Assembly: GCF_000219535.2 (NCBI RefSeq)
Contig: NZ_CP007806.1
Location: forward strand, 1,894,501-1,958,500
DNA from: Brevibacillus laterosporus LMG 15441
GTDB lineage: Bacteria > Bacillota > Bacilli > Brevibacillales > Brevibacillaceae
Direction of reading: 5' to 3'
DNA: 64,000 bases
The notes beneath the pieces were generated by a model. That model saw nothing but the letters and a program-made list of their open reading frames with translations, was not told the origin of the DNA and did no database searches. Below, in pieces: positions 36,901-45,339 of this stretch (position 1 is its first letter; every line of letters starts with the position of its first letter). Made by a program: the position numbers and the translations under genes.

Positions 36901-37428
36901 GAAATGACTAAACAATTAGAGCAGCAGGGAGAACAGGTCGAATTACTGGCTATGATTGACTGTCTACCGCTGCTGGATAGGGAGCGCATTTCGATAGACC
37001 AGAGTTATAAAGAATTAGACGCTGTCATTTTATTTGCGCTTCTAAATGGGATAAATCAGGAGGATTTGGCAGCAGTAGCGGAAGAAGAAAAAATGAGATT
37101 TTGCTGGGAAGAGGCATGCAAACAAAAACTGTTTCCCGACGAGGAGTATCGACCAGAGTTACTGTCTAAACTACGCATTCATGCAACGAACGGATTGGCT
37201 ATTCACAAATATCGGCTTTCTGGGCAGATTGACACTGATCTGCACCTATTTCTTGCTTCAGATGAATCGATACGGCATCAGGTTACCACGAGTAAAGAGG
37301 TGACACGTTGGAAGCCATTTACTACGGGACAGATAAAGTCAGCATATTTTTCAGGGGATCATTACACGATGCTTGAAATGCCGCATGTTCAGCAGATGGC
37401 TAAAATCCTTAACGAGCTGATGATCTGA
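30955..37428 (+). CDS. Nonribosomal peptide synthetase A: partial C - A(Asp) - T - C - A - T - TE
   Basis: The start is probably the ATG at 30955 (MVVFNNRVMEQEQFWLSKLG), giving about 2157 residues. The first about 230 residues are only the C-terminal lobe of a condensation domain and lack HHxxxDG. Adenylation domain 1 (YTSGTTGNPKG near 400, FDLGYTS, NHYGPTE) gives pocket residues D-L-T-K-V-G-H-I-G-K, the known aspartate code. Then come a carrier domain (LGGHSL near 796), a complete condensation domain (MHHIISDG near 977), adenylation domain 2 (pocket D-V-F-Y-L-G-G-I-C-K, not assigned), a second carrier (LGGHSL near 1845) and a thioesterase with GWSFGG near 1974. The thioesterase makes this the releasing enzyme. 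NRPS B is encoded next but should act first. Confidence 0.93.
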   Translation: MVVFNNRVMEQEQFWLSKLGDEFVPSMVPADYPYVGQTKCKASFQVTIEQEITDRLMQVCKNSDLLLYTFLLATAKIWLHKYTQQTEICVGAPNLSPSNKLVPIVSNPAPHLISKQFIRDVKQSLAESYKNQDYPLHHIYEKLDINPQGSASSFIKLAVALDRIHDRDFVMAQEIDLLLLFSKSDHSLQVTLHYDQAVYELRTLERFFSHYINILRAIVTDVNITISEIELMNEAEKAQLTSFSQTLESYSTDQLVHQVFEKKAERYPDKVAVVYHEQKITYRQLNEKANQLARHLRDKGIEKDEVIALMVERSLEMIIGILGILKAGGAYLPIDPENPSERISYILADSQARLFLTQKTGGSDLAFDGERINLDEDELYVGETNNLAPSQTPAHLLYVIYTSGTTGNPKGVMVEHRNLINYVTWFSKQASITKDDSTMLLSSYAFDLGYTSLFPALLTGCTLHIVPKDTYLHPDSLLNYINKEQISFIKLTPSLFSLLVQAVDDVHTSYLPALRLVVTGGEPIQPIDVQTFHSYFPHVAVMNHYGPTETTIGTLAGQINFDEWQRFEKRPTIGKPISQAEVLIVNQDLQLVPIGVPGELCIAGKGLARGYIGQPTLTREKFIDHPFHLGERLYKTGDLARWDETGKVEFLGRMDQQVKIRGYRIEVGEIEKHIITHPSIHEAFVLAFPNDQNENELYSYYLSDEEVGQSELRQFLQQKVPEYMIPMLFIRIEKVPLTSNGKINRHALPKPDECKLDQHSYIAPSSEMEKQLVFVWKDILKRESIGVTDNFFQLGGHSLTAIKLAHKIGKKYGIHVTLNDIFLYSTVRDQIVMIEQSEQRVERQIEISQRSDFYPLSSMQRRLFLLHQFEGVETAYNMPTIWRFSGNLHLRKLEQAFQTLIDRHEALRTSFHVIDHVPMQRVHSNINFSLSFQTKTKVEEKQVIESFFQPFNLEVAPLFRAGVVSLSNDEYLLIVDMHHIISDGISISILMAELEKAYRDQNLPPLRIQYKDYAMWQQKWEQSEEYKQQKQFWLTQFSDELPVLNLPTDFIRPKIQTFKGDIVTATLSGKQFEAMKQLCQKNGATLYMFLLAAYNIVLAKYSNQEDIVVGTAVAGRNVSDLESVIGMFVNTLAIRNKPVTSKTFTSFLEEVKQQTIQAFNHQDYSLDELVENLALSRDMGRNPLFDTMLTLQNYEKQTVELDGITIRPIMKDHEVAKFDITVVAVEDEDQLQISWEFSTDLWKKESAKQMLKHFITVMEKVSIRPKITIGEIEVLCEEEKNELLAINHQMAISYDKELTIMDLIECQVNLHPDHVAVVSDGNELSYQELNQAANRLAKHLLLKGMKRNQPIGVMMDRSPELIISILAILKAGGVYVPISTNYPTERIEYMLEDSKVGLVVTNQYPLPELRFEGEWIRVEEVALDENVEDITRLAKADDLVYIIYTSGSTGKPKGVMIQHRALHHFVTAMNKEFLDEISYLDRVLISTDISFDVSCFEIFQALINGATLVLFNGQKFDVALLATTIREEKVTLAYIPPALLNQLYETILASPDQYALHKMLVGVEPIKDEVLARYLSLHPNMRIVNGYGPSEATICCTAFRYEKSEITGKYVSIGKPIGNMQVYILDSELHLLPKGVTGELWIAGEGLSLGYLNQPKLTEERFIANPFDSNTLMYRTGDKAKWSEGGNLEFLGRIDHQVKIRGYRVELGEIETLLLRHPEVKAALVMTRTDSYEIPYLCAYVVFQNNDWTSAPDATQILHQWLADFLPDYMIPSFFIAVDEFKLTPNGKIDRKSLPEPNGNVPRNEQSYLAPRNSFEEQMVRLWEEVLEVTPIGIMDNFFMLGGHSLKAFVLANQITQRFGLSLPLSDLFKAPTIAGLCDHLQKREAVLDKNVILLKKGSSKVPPLFLIHGQGGGVITFSHLARELECDCSVYGIQAVGYEGEADALSTVEEMAAHYIASIRRIAPTMPIQLVGWSFGGLVAYEMTKQLEQQGEQVELLAMIDCLPLLDRERISIDQSYKELDAVILFALLNGINQEDLAAVAEEEKMRFCWEEACKQKLFPDEEYRPELLSKLRIHATNGLAIHKYRLSGQIDTDLHLFLASDESIRHQVTTSKEVTRWKPFTTGQIKSAYFSGDHYTMLEMPHVQQMAKILNELMI

Positions 37429-37572
37429 GATAGAAGAGTCTCACCAATTGAGATTGACTGACATCTTTTTTATCGCTGATGGGATTCTACTTATCCTGTG
37501 GAAAATGGATTTGGAAAGCAGTAGCGATTTAGTAGTAGAGATTTATAAATACTGAAAGTGAGGGTGATTATT

Positions 37573-40500
37573 TTGACCGTTACGTATGAATACTTTCCGC
37601 TTTCGCATCCGCAAAAACGAATCTGGTACATAGAAAAAACATATCCTCACACCTCCATGTACAATATCGGGGGAATCGTTCAAATGAATGGCTCTGTTGA
37701 TATTGCTTGCCTTACTGAGGCTATCAAGATTTTTATAAGAAAGCATGATGGGTTAAGGCTTCACATGCATGAAAATGAGGGTAATGTAAGTCAATACAAG
37801 GTAGAACTGGATGATGTTGAAGTGCCTTTCTACGATTTTAGTCATTCGGAGCATGCTGAAGAAGAGGCACTGAAATGGGCTGAGACAGAGTTTAAAAAGC
37901 CCTTTGTGCTAGTTGATCGTCCGTTGTTTTCTTTTGCTACTTTTCGAGCTCATGAGAAATATACTGGATATTTTGTTAAGTTACATCATATTATTGCTGA
38001 TGGCTGGTCTATCAATATTATGACAAATCAAATCAGCAGTATTTATCAAAAAGTAAAAAATGGTCACGATTTAGCAGAAGAGGTTGAATCCTCATACTTA
38101 GATTTTTTGCAACAAGAGGACAAGTATTTAACTTCCTCACGTTTTGAAAAGAATAAGAAATATTGGAATGAGAAATTCCATTCACTCCCTGACAGCTTTT
38201 TGAATAAAAGCTCAGATCAGGTAGAAGGAAAGAGAAGGAGTATTGAGCTTGATAAAGACCTGTCAGCTCGTATAAATACGTTTGCTACTAGTCACAAGCT
38301 ATCGCTAAATTCCCTGTTTATCATGCTCGTCTTACTCTATCAGTACAAAACGCAACAAAATCATGATCAAATACTCGGTATCCCCGTACTTAATCGTTCG
38401 GGAAATAAAGAAAAAAATATCTTTGGAATGTTTACAAGCACCATGCCATTTCGCATGGTGCTAGAGGATACGGAAACATTAGTAGGCTTATCTAAACGGA
38501 TTCATAATGAAATACTAAGTAATTTTTTTCATCAAAAATATCCGTATGATCTGTTGATTAGTGACTTGGAGCTGAAGAAAAAAGGCTATGATAGCCTCTT
38601 CCAAGTTTGTGTGAATTATTATGGAACAAGACTAGTTAATGAGCTGGAAGGGATTCGCTTAGATAATCTGGAGTTTTATAGTGGGTATCAGGCTTATTCA
38701 TTGCAGCTAGTAATAAAAGAATGGTCAAGTGAGAGCAAAATTACCTTATTCTACGATTACAAAACCAGTGATTATACCAATGAAAAAATAGAAGAAATTC
38801 ACAATCGGCTGATGTACATGCTTGAACAGTTCTTAGAACAACCAGACAAGTCGATCAAGGAGGTTTCTCTTTTAAGTCCTCAAGAAAAACATGAGCATTT
38901 GTATGGTCGAAATCAAACAGATGCGTTTTATCCAAAAGATAAGCTGATCCATCAGCTTTTTGAGGAACAGGTAGCGTTAACGCCTGATCGTGTGGCTGTA
39001 TGTTTTCAACAAAACACCTACACCTATTTTCAACTAAATGAACAAGCCAACAGATTAGCACGCACCCTTCGTGCAAAAGGTGTAGGGCCAGATCAATTGG
39101 TTGGCATTTATATGAGGCATTCGTATGAAATGATTGTGGGCATCTGGGCGGTATTAAAAGCAGGAGGGGCATACGTGCCGATCGATCCTGATTTTCCGCT
39201 TGATCGTGTTTCATATATTTTGCAGGATAGTCAGGCCAAGCTTTTACTATCAAATGAAGATGTACATCTTGAAGGCTTCAAGGGAGCGATTATTCGTCTG
39301 GATGATCCAGCAAGCTATTCTTCAGAATCGCAAAACCTTACAACCCTTAATCAAGCAAGTGACTTGGTGTATGCGATTTATACTTCTGGCTCTACAGGAA
39401 AACCAAAGGGGACATTAATTGAACATAGAGGCTTGGTCAACTACATCCATTGGGCAAAACAAAAGTACATACAAACTCAGGATGAAACCTTTGCTCTCTA
39501 TTCTTCCTTAGCATTTGATTTAACCGTTACTTCTATTTTTGCTCCGCTTTTAAATGGAAATCAGGTGATTGTATATGTCGAGAATGACTCTGAATTTGTG
39601 CTAGATACAATTCTTCGCGAGAATCGTGTCAATATTCTTAAACTCACACCAGCACATCTTGCTTTAATTAGCAGCAGGGATAATCACAATTCCGTAATCA
39701 AGCGGCTTATCGTTGGTGGAGAAGACCTGAAGGCAACACTTGCCGCTAAAACCTATGAAAGCTTCAGCGGAGATATCTGCATTTACAATGAGTATGGTCC
39801 GACAGAAACGGTAGTGGGCTGCATGATCTATGAATATAATCCGCAGATAGATCGGATGGGTTCTGTGCCAATTGGTCGTCCAATTCATAACGTACAAATC
39901 TACCTGCTCAATGATGATTTACAGCCTGTACCTGATGGTGTTACAGGAGAGTTGTATATTTCTGGTGATGGAGTTGCTAGAGGATATTTGGCTAGAGAGG
40001 ATTTAACGAAGGATCGTTTCTTAGACAATCCGTTTAAGCAGGGATATCGTCTGTACAAGACGGGTGACCTTGCCAGAATGCTACCTTCACAAGATATAGA
40101 GTATGCAGGAAGAATTGATCATCAGGTAAAGCTAAAAGGATATCGGATTGAATTAGGGGAAATTGAGAACTGCTTAACTAGTTTCGCATCTGTTAAGGAA
40201 GCTGTGGTCATTGATCGATTAGAGGAGAACGGGCACAAATACCTGTGTGCCTATATGATTGCAGATGAGAATATTTCTATCGTTGAGATGCGTGTAAAGC
40301 TAGCAAGCAAGCTCCCTTCTTATATGATTCCAAGCTATTTCGTTACGGTTGATACATTTCCATTAACCTCAAATGGAAAAATTGATCGCAATCAGCTTCC
40401 TGATCCGCTTGCTACAAGTCGCGCTAATCAAGTGGGCGATAAACCGGCAAACGATACAGAAGAAATAGTAATGAAAATCATGAAAGAAGTGCTACAGACA

Positions 40501-42066
40501 CATGAAATTACCGTAGATTCTAATTTTTATTTTCTTGGTGGAGATTCAATAAAAGCGATACAGGTTGTTAGTAAGTTAAACCAGATGAATCTGGGTGCAA
40601 CCGTGAAAGATATTATGACTTTCCCAGTGATACATGAGCTTGCAGCAGCAATTGAATTGAACCAACAGCCTGTGGCTCCACAAACTGTGATGAGCGGTAC
40701 AATTAAGCCGACACCAATCACCGCATGGTTTTTCTCACAGAATCTAAGTAAACCCGAGCATTGGAATCAATCTGTTCTGCTTCAACTAAAAAAGACATTT
40801 TCAACGGAACAAATAAGTAACGTACTCACAAAAATTGTCCATCATCACGATACGTTACGACTGAACTATGATGGGAAGGCAGAAGTCCTCTACTATAATG
40901 AGCAGCATTTAGCTCACCCAGTGGATGTTCAAACAGTTAATTTAATGGGAATGCCTATTGATAAACAGCTCGAAAAAATGAAGCAAACGGGTGAGCAGGT
41001 GAAAAGCAGTCTAGATCTAGAAGGGGGATTATTGCTTAAGGCAGTATTGTTCTTGTTAGATGAAGGGCAGACAAGGTTGTTACTCACGGCACATCATTTA
41101 GTAGTAGATGGGGTTTCGTGGCGGATTTTATTAGAAGATATGGGGCTGCTTTTCGGCTGTATAGAAGAAGGACGTGATTTACATTTACCAGCAAAAACGC
41201 ATTCGTTTCAAAAATGGGCGGAGGAGCTGGATGCTTATAGTAAAACAGGAGCATTACACTATGAGCAATACTGGAAGGAAGCAATCGGGGCTCCGGTATT
41301 GCAAAATGAAACAAAAAACGAAACCAAGGAATCCTTGCAAAATACGGAAACACTTCATGCTGAGTTTAGCATAGAGTCAACGGAGCAATTGCTACGCAAC
41401 GCCAACAGAGCATATCAAACCCATGCTCATGAGCTCATCATCATGGGAGTATGCTTAGCAATCAAATCTGCGATGAATGAAACTGACATAGTGCTTGAGA
41501 TGGAAGGGCATGGACGAGAACAGTTGTTTTCTGATATCGATGTATCGCGTACCATTGGATGGTTTACGTCTATGTATCCCGTCAGATTGCAACTTCCTCA
41601 GGGGGATATTGCTCAGGTAATGAAAGATATCAAGGAACAGATCAGAACTGTGCCTAATAAAGGGATCGACTTTGGAGTTCTCTCTTATTTGACAGGTACA
41701 CTTACCCAGCCCTCAGATAAGCGAATTCGTTTTAACTTTTTAGGCGAAGTGGACAATCAAATGGACAACCAGTACCTTACGTTAGCACATGAGGATACGG
41801 GAACGGATATCTCCTTACAAAATCCAATGACATACCTCATAGAAATTAATGCCATGATCAAAGAGAAAAAATTACATGTTGCTCTTACCTACAGTCAAAG
41901 CAACTATCAGCGAGTAGCCATGAAAGAATTTCTGGATAATATCACCACTAGCACAAACGATATTCTCAAGCATTGCTGCCAGTCAGAAGAGATACGAGAT
42001 TTTACCCCTTCTGATTTTACTACTGTTACTCTCACACAAGATGATCTTGATGATTTATTCGCATAA
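37573..42066 (+). CDS. Nonribosomal peptide synthetase B: starter C - A(Asn) - T - E, N-acyl-D-Asn module
   Basis: The start is the TTG at 37573 (MTVTYEYFPLSHPQKRIWYI), 5 bases after GAGGGTGAT; about 1497 residues. The condensation domain carries HHIIADG near residue 139 and resembles the fatty-acyl starter C domains of prodrug-type clusters (NKSSDQVEGKRRSIELDKDL, FGMFTSTMPFR). The adenylation domain (FDLTVTS, NEYGPTE) gives pocket D-L-T-K-I-G-E-V-G-K, the asparagine code. The carrier is LGGDSI, the form that feeds an epimerase. The epimerization domain has HHLVVDGVSW, EGHGRE and GWFTSMYP. The C-terminus FTPSDFTTVTLTQDDLDDLF is a donor docking (COM) tail. Predicted product is N-acyl-D-Asn handed to another synthetase. 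Confidence 0.93.
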   Translation: MTVTYEYFPLSHPQKRIWYIEKTYPHTSMYNIGGIVQMNGSVDIACLTEAIKIFIRKHDGLRLHMHENEGNVSQYKVELDDVEVPFYDFSHSEHAEEEALKWAETEFKKPFVLVDRPLFSFATFRAHEKYTGYFVKLHHIIADGWSINIMTNQISSIYQKVKNGHDLAEEVESSYLDFLQQEDKYLTSSRFEKNKKYWNEKFHSLPDSFLNKSSDQVEGKRRSIELDKDLSARINTFATSHKLSLNSLFIMLVLLYQYKTQQNHDQILGIPVLNRSGNKEKNIFGMFTSTMPFRMVLEDTETLVGLSKRIHNEILSNFFHQKYPYDLLISDLELKKKGYDSLFQVCVNYYGTRLVNELEGIRLDNLEFYSGYQAYSLQLVIKEWSSESKITLFYDYKTSDYTNEKIEEIHNRLMYMLEQFLEQPDKSIKEVSLLSPQEKHEHLYGRNQTDAFYPKDKLIHQLFEEQVALTPDRVAVCFQQNTYTYFQLNEQANRLARTLRAKGVGPDQLVGIYMRHSYEMIVGIWAVLKAGGAYVPIDPDFPLDRVSYILQDSQAKLLLSNEDVHLEGFKGAIIRLDDPASYSSESQNLTTLNQASDLVYAIYTSGSTGKPKGTLIEHRGLVNYIHWAKQKYIQTQDETFALYSSLAFDLTVTSIFAPLLNGNQVIVYVENDSEFVLDTILRENRVNILKLTPAHLALISSRDNHNSVIKRLIVGGEDLKATLAAKTYESFSGDICIYNEYGPTETVVGCMIYEYNPQIDRMGSVPIGRPIHNVQIYLLNDDLQPVPDGVTGELYISGDGVARGYLAREDLTKDRFLDNPFKQGYRLYKTGDLARMLPSQDIEYAGRIDHQVKLKGYRIELGEIENCLTSFASVKEAVVIDRLEENGHKYLCAYMIADENISIVEMRVKLASKLPSYMIPSYFVTVDTFPLTSNGKIDRNQLPDPLATSRANQVGDKPANDTEEIVMKIMKEVLQTHEITVDSNFYFLGGDSIKAIQVVSKLNQMNLGATVKDIMTFPVIHELAAAIELNQQPVAPQTVMSGTIKPTPITAWFFSQNLSKPEHWNQSVLLQLKKTFSTEQISNVLTKIVHHHDTLRLNYDGKAEVLYYNEQHLAHPVDVQTVNLMGMPIDKQLEKMKQTGEQVKSSLDLEGGLLLKAVLFLLDEGQTRLLLTAHHLVVDGVSWRILLEDMGLLFGCIEEGRDLHLPAKTHSFQKWAEELDAYSKTGALHYEQYWKEAIGAPVLQNETKNETKESLQNTETLHAEFSIESTEQLLRNANRAYQTHAHELIIMGVCLAIKSAMNETDIVLEMEGHGREQLFSDIDVSRTIGWFTSMYPVRLQLPQGDIAQVMKDIKEQIRTVPNKGIDFGVLSYLTGTLTQPSDKRIRFNFLGEVDNQMDNQYLTLAHEDTGTDISLQNPMTYLIEINAMIKEKKLHVALTYSQSNYQRVAMKEFLDNITTSTNDILKHCCQSEEIRDFTPSDFTTVTLTQDDLDDLFA

Positions 42067-42083
42067 GAAAGGAAACGAAACAG

Positions 42084-45000
42084 ATGAACATGAAAAAATT
42101 GTTAAGCTTCCCCATTTTTCTGACATGGGTGCTTGCCTTTATTCTCTTCGTGTATCCAGTTACTCAAATCAGTGCAGCTACTCTTTCTCTATCACCCCAA
42201 AGCTTAGAGCAGATTGAATCGTTCATTACAAAGCAAATGAATACGGCTGAAATTCCTGGTCTACAGGTCATCATCGTGGAAAAAGACAAAACCATATATC
42301 AGAAGGGCTTTGGCTATGCAGATATATTGAGCAACAAGCCTGTTACAAATGAAACATTGTTTGAACTGGGATCAAATAGCAAGGCTTTCACTGGTCTTGC
42401 CGTCTTAGAATTAGCTGATAAAGGGCTGCTTGATTTGAATGACCCGGTAACAAAGTATCTCCCTTGGTTGAATCTTTCCTATAAAGGGAAGATTCAACCT
42501 ATTACAATCAGACAATTCCTTTATCATACGAGTGGAGTTCCGTTCAAATCGATAGGTTTTCTCCCTGAAGGTAATGAAGAGGATGCACTTGAAAAAACGG
42601 TGCGAACATTGCTTTCACAGGAATTGAATCGTGAACCAGGTACAAGGTATGAATATGCGACTATCAATTACGATGTGTTAGGATTGGTAATAGAAAAGGT
42701 TACGAAACAATCTTTTGAAACCTATATCAAGCAAAATATCTTACATGCTCTTGAGCTTTCACATACATATGTTGGTGAGCAAAACGTCGATCAGACTCAA
42801 AAGGCAACAGGCTACAAGATAGGGTTCACAGAGCCTCAACAATACAATCCGCCTAGTTTCCGGGGAAATACGCCAGCAGGCTATCTCATAAGCAATGGAG
42901 TAGATATAGCTCGGTGGATGAAAATCCAAATCGGAGCAGCTAGCACAGGTAGTTTTAAGCCTGATCTAATAAAAGCATCTCATGAGCCAGATCGTAAGGT
43001 AAAACCTAGCAGCAATGGGTCATCATATGCGGCGGGCTGGGAGGTTTATCAAAGTGGAGATGGTGAGATTTCCCATTCCGGAAGTAATCCAACGTTTAGC
43101 TCGTTTATTGTCATTCGTCCAACTGAACAAATCGGAGTGGCTGTATTAGCCAATATGAACAGTACCTATACAGTTAATATCGGGCAGGGAATCATGAATA
43201 TGCTTCTCGATAAAGAGGTGCCTCCCATTCATTCCGACCTGAATAAAAAACTGGACCAGTTAGCGTTTTCCATTATTTGTGTAGTTGCTCCAGTTTGTTT
43301 AGCCATTCTTTTTTTACTAGGCCGTATTTTTCTTGAAATAGGGAAAAAGCAACGAAAGCTTCAAGTGACAAAAAAGAAGGTAATTGTTGGTCTACTGTTC
43401 CATTTGTTGTTGTTATGCATATTTTCGTTAACCATTTTTTATTTGCCGAACCTACTGTTTATGGAATTAACGTGGCCATTTATTAAAGTGTGGATTCCAG
43501 AGACAATTATGCTGGCTATATATGGAGTTACATTAGCATTTGTTCTCTATATATGTTATTCATTACTTCTTTTATTTTCTAAAAAAAAACAGGAAAACAT
43601 TTATTTTTCCTTGATGGTTCTAAGCATTGTTAGTGGTTTTGGTAACGCCTTTATTATCTTCATTGTAAATGAAGCCTTTGTAAGAACGAATAATCTAGTT
43701 AACGGTTTATTGTTTTATTTTATCATCGGGATTTTTATGTATGTTGTAAGTCAAAAGGTACTTCGTTCACGTCTTGTGACATTAACCAATCAATTAGTTT
43801 ATGAAAAACGGATGGAATTGGTTGATAAATTACTTCAAACTAGCTTTAGCAGCTTAGAACAAATAGAGCAAGGCCGTATTCAGGCAACACTAAACAATGA
43901 TACAGAGGTTATTAGTCGAGCAATCAATATTATTATCACTTGTGTGACGAATCTAATCACGTTAGTGTGTTGCTTTATTTATCTAGGAGTCATGAATTTT
44001 TATGCATTCGTACTTTCCGCTCTGATCATCGGGCTTGTTGCAGCGATCTACTATCTGATTGGGGAGAAGGCAAATAAACTGTGGGAGAAAACACGTGATA
44101 TTCAGAATGTTTTCTTCAAATTCATCAGCGATATGACTAGTGGAAGTAAAGAACTGACCTTGCATAGAAGGAAACGTGAAGAATTTCATCTTGCCGTTCA
44201 GGAAAGCTGCGCGGAATATCGGGACAAGCGTGCTGAGGGCGATCTTAAATTTGCCAACGTATTCATTATTGGAGAATTACTGTTTATTATCGTCATCGGT
44301 TGTGTCGTATTCATCTTTCCTGAGATATTTAAACAAATGGATGTTGAAATGCTGCGGAACTATGTTTTTGTTTTCTTGTATATGACCGGTCCTGTCAATG
44401 GTTTATTAAATGGACTCCCGCAAATTGTGATGATTCGTATTAGCTGGAAACGTATCACTAACATGATTCAAGAACTGGCTTTAGCCAAGGACAAAGAGCA
44501 AGATAAGGTGATATTGTCAGAGAGCATCAAGCAACCCATTCGGATGGTGGTAACGGATGTTTCATACGATTATGAAGCTCAAGAGGAGCGAGGCTTTAGC
44601 GTTGGACCGATTAATTTTGAATTTGCGTCTGGAGAAATTATTTTTATTACAGGCGGAAATGGCAGTGGGAAGTCGACGCTGGCGAAGCTACTAACCGGTC
44701 TGTACGCCCCGGTAAAAGGGGAAATTTCCATCAATGGCAGCAAGGTGACACATGCTCAATTGAATCAATATTACTCTGCCATTTTTGGCGATTTCCACTT
44801 GTTTGATCGCCTTTATGGGATTGATTTTATGCAAAATGAAAAAGAGATTGAGCGTTATTTAGAGGTCTTAGAGCTACAGGATAAGGTGAAAGTAGAAAAT
44901 GGGGTTTTCAGTACAACCAAGCTTTCAACAGGACAAAAGAAACGTCTTGCTCTTTTGATTACCTATCTTGAAGATCGGCCCATTTGCCTTTTTGATGAGT

Positions 45001-45176
45001 GGGCTGCTGACCAAGATCCTGAATATCGGCGCTTTTTCTACCAAGTATTATTGCCAGACATGAAGCAAAAAGGAAAATGTATTATTGCCATTACACATGA
45101 TGATCAATACTTCCACATGGCAGATAAGGTGATTAAGATGGATGCGGGGCAAATGAAGAGCCCAGTTAGCGTTTGA
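42084..45176 (+). CDS. Fused periplasmic S12 peptidase / cyclic-peptide-type ABC exporter (prodrug activation)
   Basis: A 1030-residue protein in three parts. First is a signal/anchor helix (residues about 5-30). Next is an S12 (beta-lactamase-like, ClbP/XcnG-like) peptidase with S97-N-S-K100, YATINY near 190-195 and HSGSNPTFS near 330, followed by three or so membrane helices (about 390-500). Last is an ABC exporter with its own membrane domain and a nucleotide-binding domain: GGNGSGKST, LSTGQKKRLAL and CLFDEWAADQDPEYRRFFYQ, the PvdE/SyrD/YojI signature. It starts 17 bases after NRPS B. ClbP-type enzymes cleave after N-acyl-D-Asn at the outer face of the membrane. The fusion would export and activate the peptide in one machine. 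Confidence 0.88.
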   Translation: MNMKKLLSFPIFLTWVLAFILFVYPVTQISAATLSLSPQSLEQIESFITKQMNTAEIPGLQVIIVEKDKTIYQKGFGYADILSNKPVTNETLFELGSNSKAFTGLAVLELADKGLLDLNDPVTKYLPWLNLSYKGKIQPITIRQFLYHTSGVPFKSIGFLPEGNEEDALEKTVRTLLSQELNREPGTRYEYATINYDVLGLVIEKVTKQSFETYIKQNILHALELSHTYVGEQNVDQTQKATGYKIGFTEPQQYNPPSFRGNTPAGYLISNGVDIARWMKIQIGAASTGSFKPDLIKASHEPDRKVKPSSNGSSYAAGWEVYQSGDGEISHSGSNPTFSSFIVIRPTEQIGVAVLANMNSTYTVNIGQGIMNMLLDKEVPPIHSDLNKKLDQLAFSIICVVAPVCLAILFLLGRIFLEIGKKQRKLQVTKKKVIVGLLFHLLLLCIFSLTIFYLPNLLFMELTWPFIKVWIPETIMLAIYGVTLAFVLYICYSLLLLFSKKKQENIYFSLMVLSIVSGFGNAFIIFIVNEAFVRTNNLVNGLLFYFIIGIFMYVVSQKVLRSRLVTLTNQLVYEKRMELVDKLLQTSFSSLEQIEQGRIQATLNNDTEVISRAINIIITCVTNLITLVCCFIYLGVMNFYAFVLSALIIGLVAAIYYLIGEKANKLWEKTRDIQNVFFKFISDMTSGSKELTLHRRKREEFHLAVQESCAEYRDKRAEGDLKFANVFIIGELLFIIVIGCVVFIFPEIFKQMDVEMLRNYVFVFLYMTGPVNGLLNGLPQIVMIRISWKRITNMIQELALAKDKEQDKVILSESIKQPIRMVVTDVSYDYEAQEERGFSVGPINFEFASGEIIFITGGNGSGKSTLAKLLTGLYAPVKGEISINGSKVTHAQLNQYYSAIFGDFHLFDRLYGIDFMQNEKEIERYLEVLELQDKVKVENGVFSTTKLSTGQKKRLALLITYLEDRPICLFDEWAADQDPEYRRFFYQVLLPDMKQKGKCIIAITHDDQYFHMADKVIKMDAGQMKSPVSV

Positions 45177-45206
45177 GCAGATGATGCGGTAGTTTGGTAA
45201 GCGAGC

Positions 45207-45256
45207 AAAGAGACTCACTTTTTACTGCCTTAAGCAGAAAGTGAGTCTCTTACTTT
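45207..45256 (+). terminator. Rho-independent terminator of the NRPS cluster
   Basis: The arms AGAGACTCACTTT and AAAGTGAGTCTCT are followed by TTACTTT; marks the cluster's 3' border. Confidence 0.85.
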
Positions 45257-45339
45257 ACCAAATCAGAAAACGTATGTAGTAGACAACAGGGTTCATCATT
45301 AGGCATCAAGGCATACTTGGGTTAAATTTATAGCAGACA

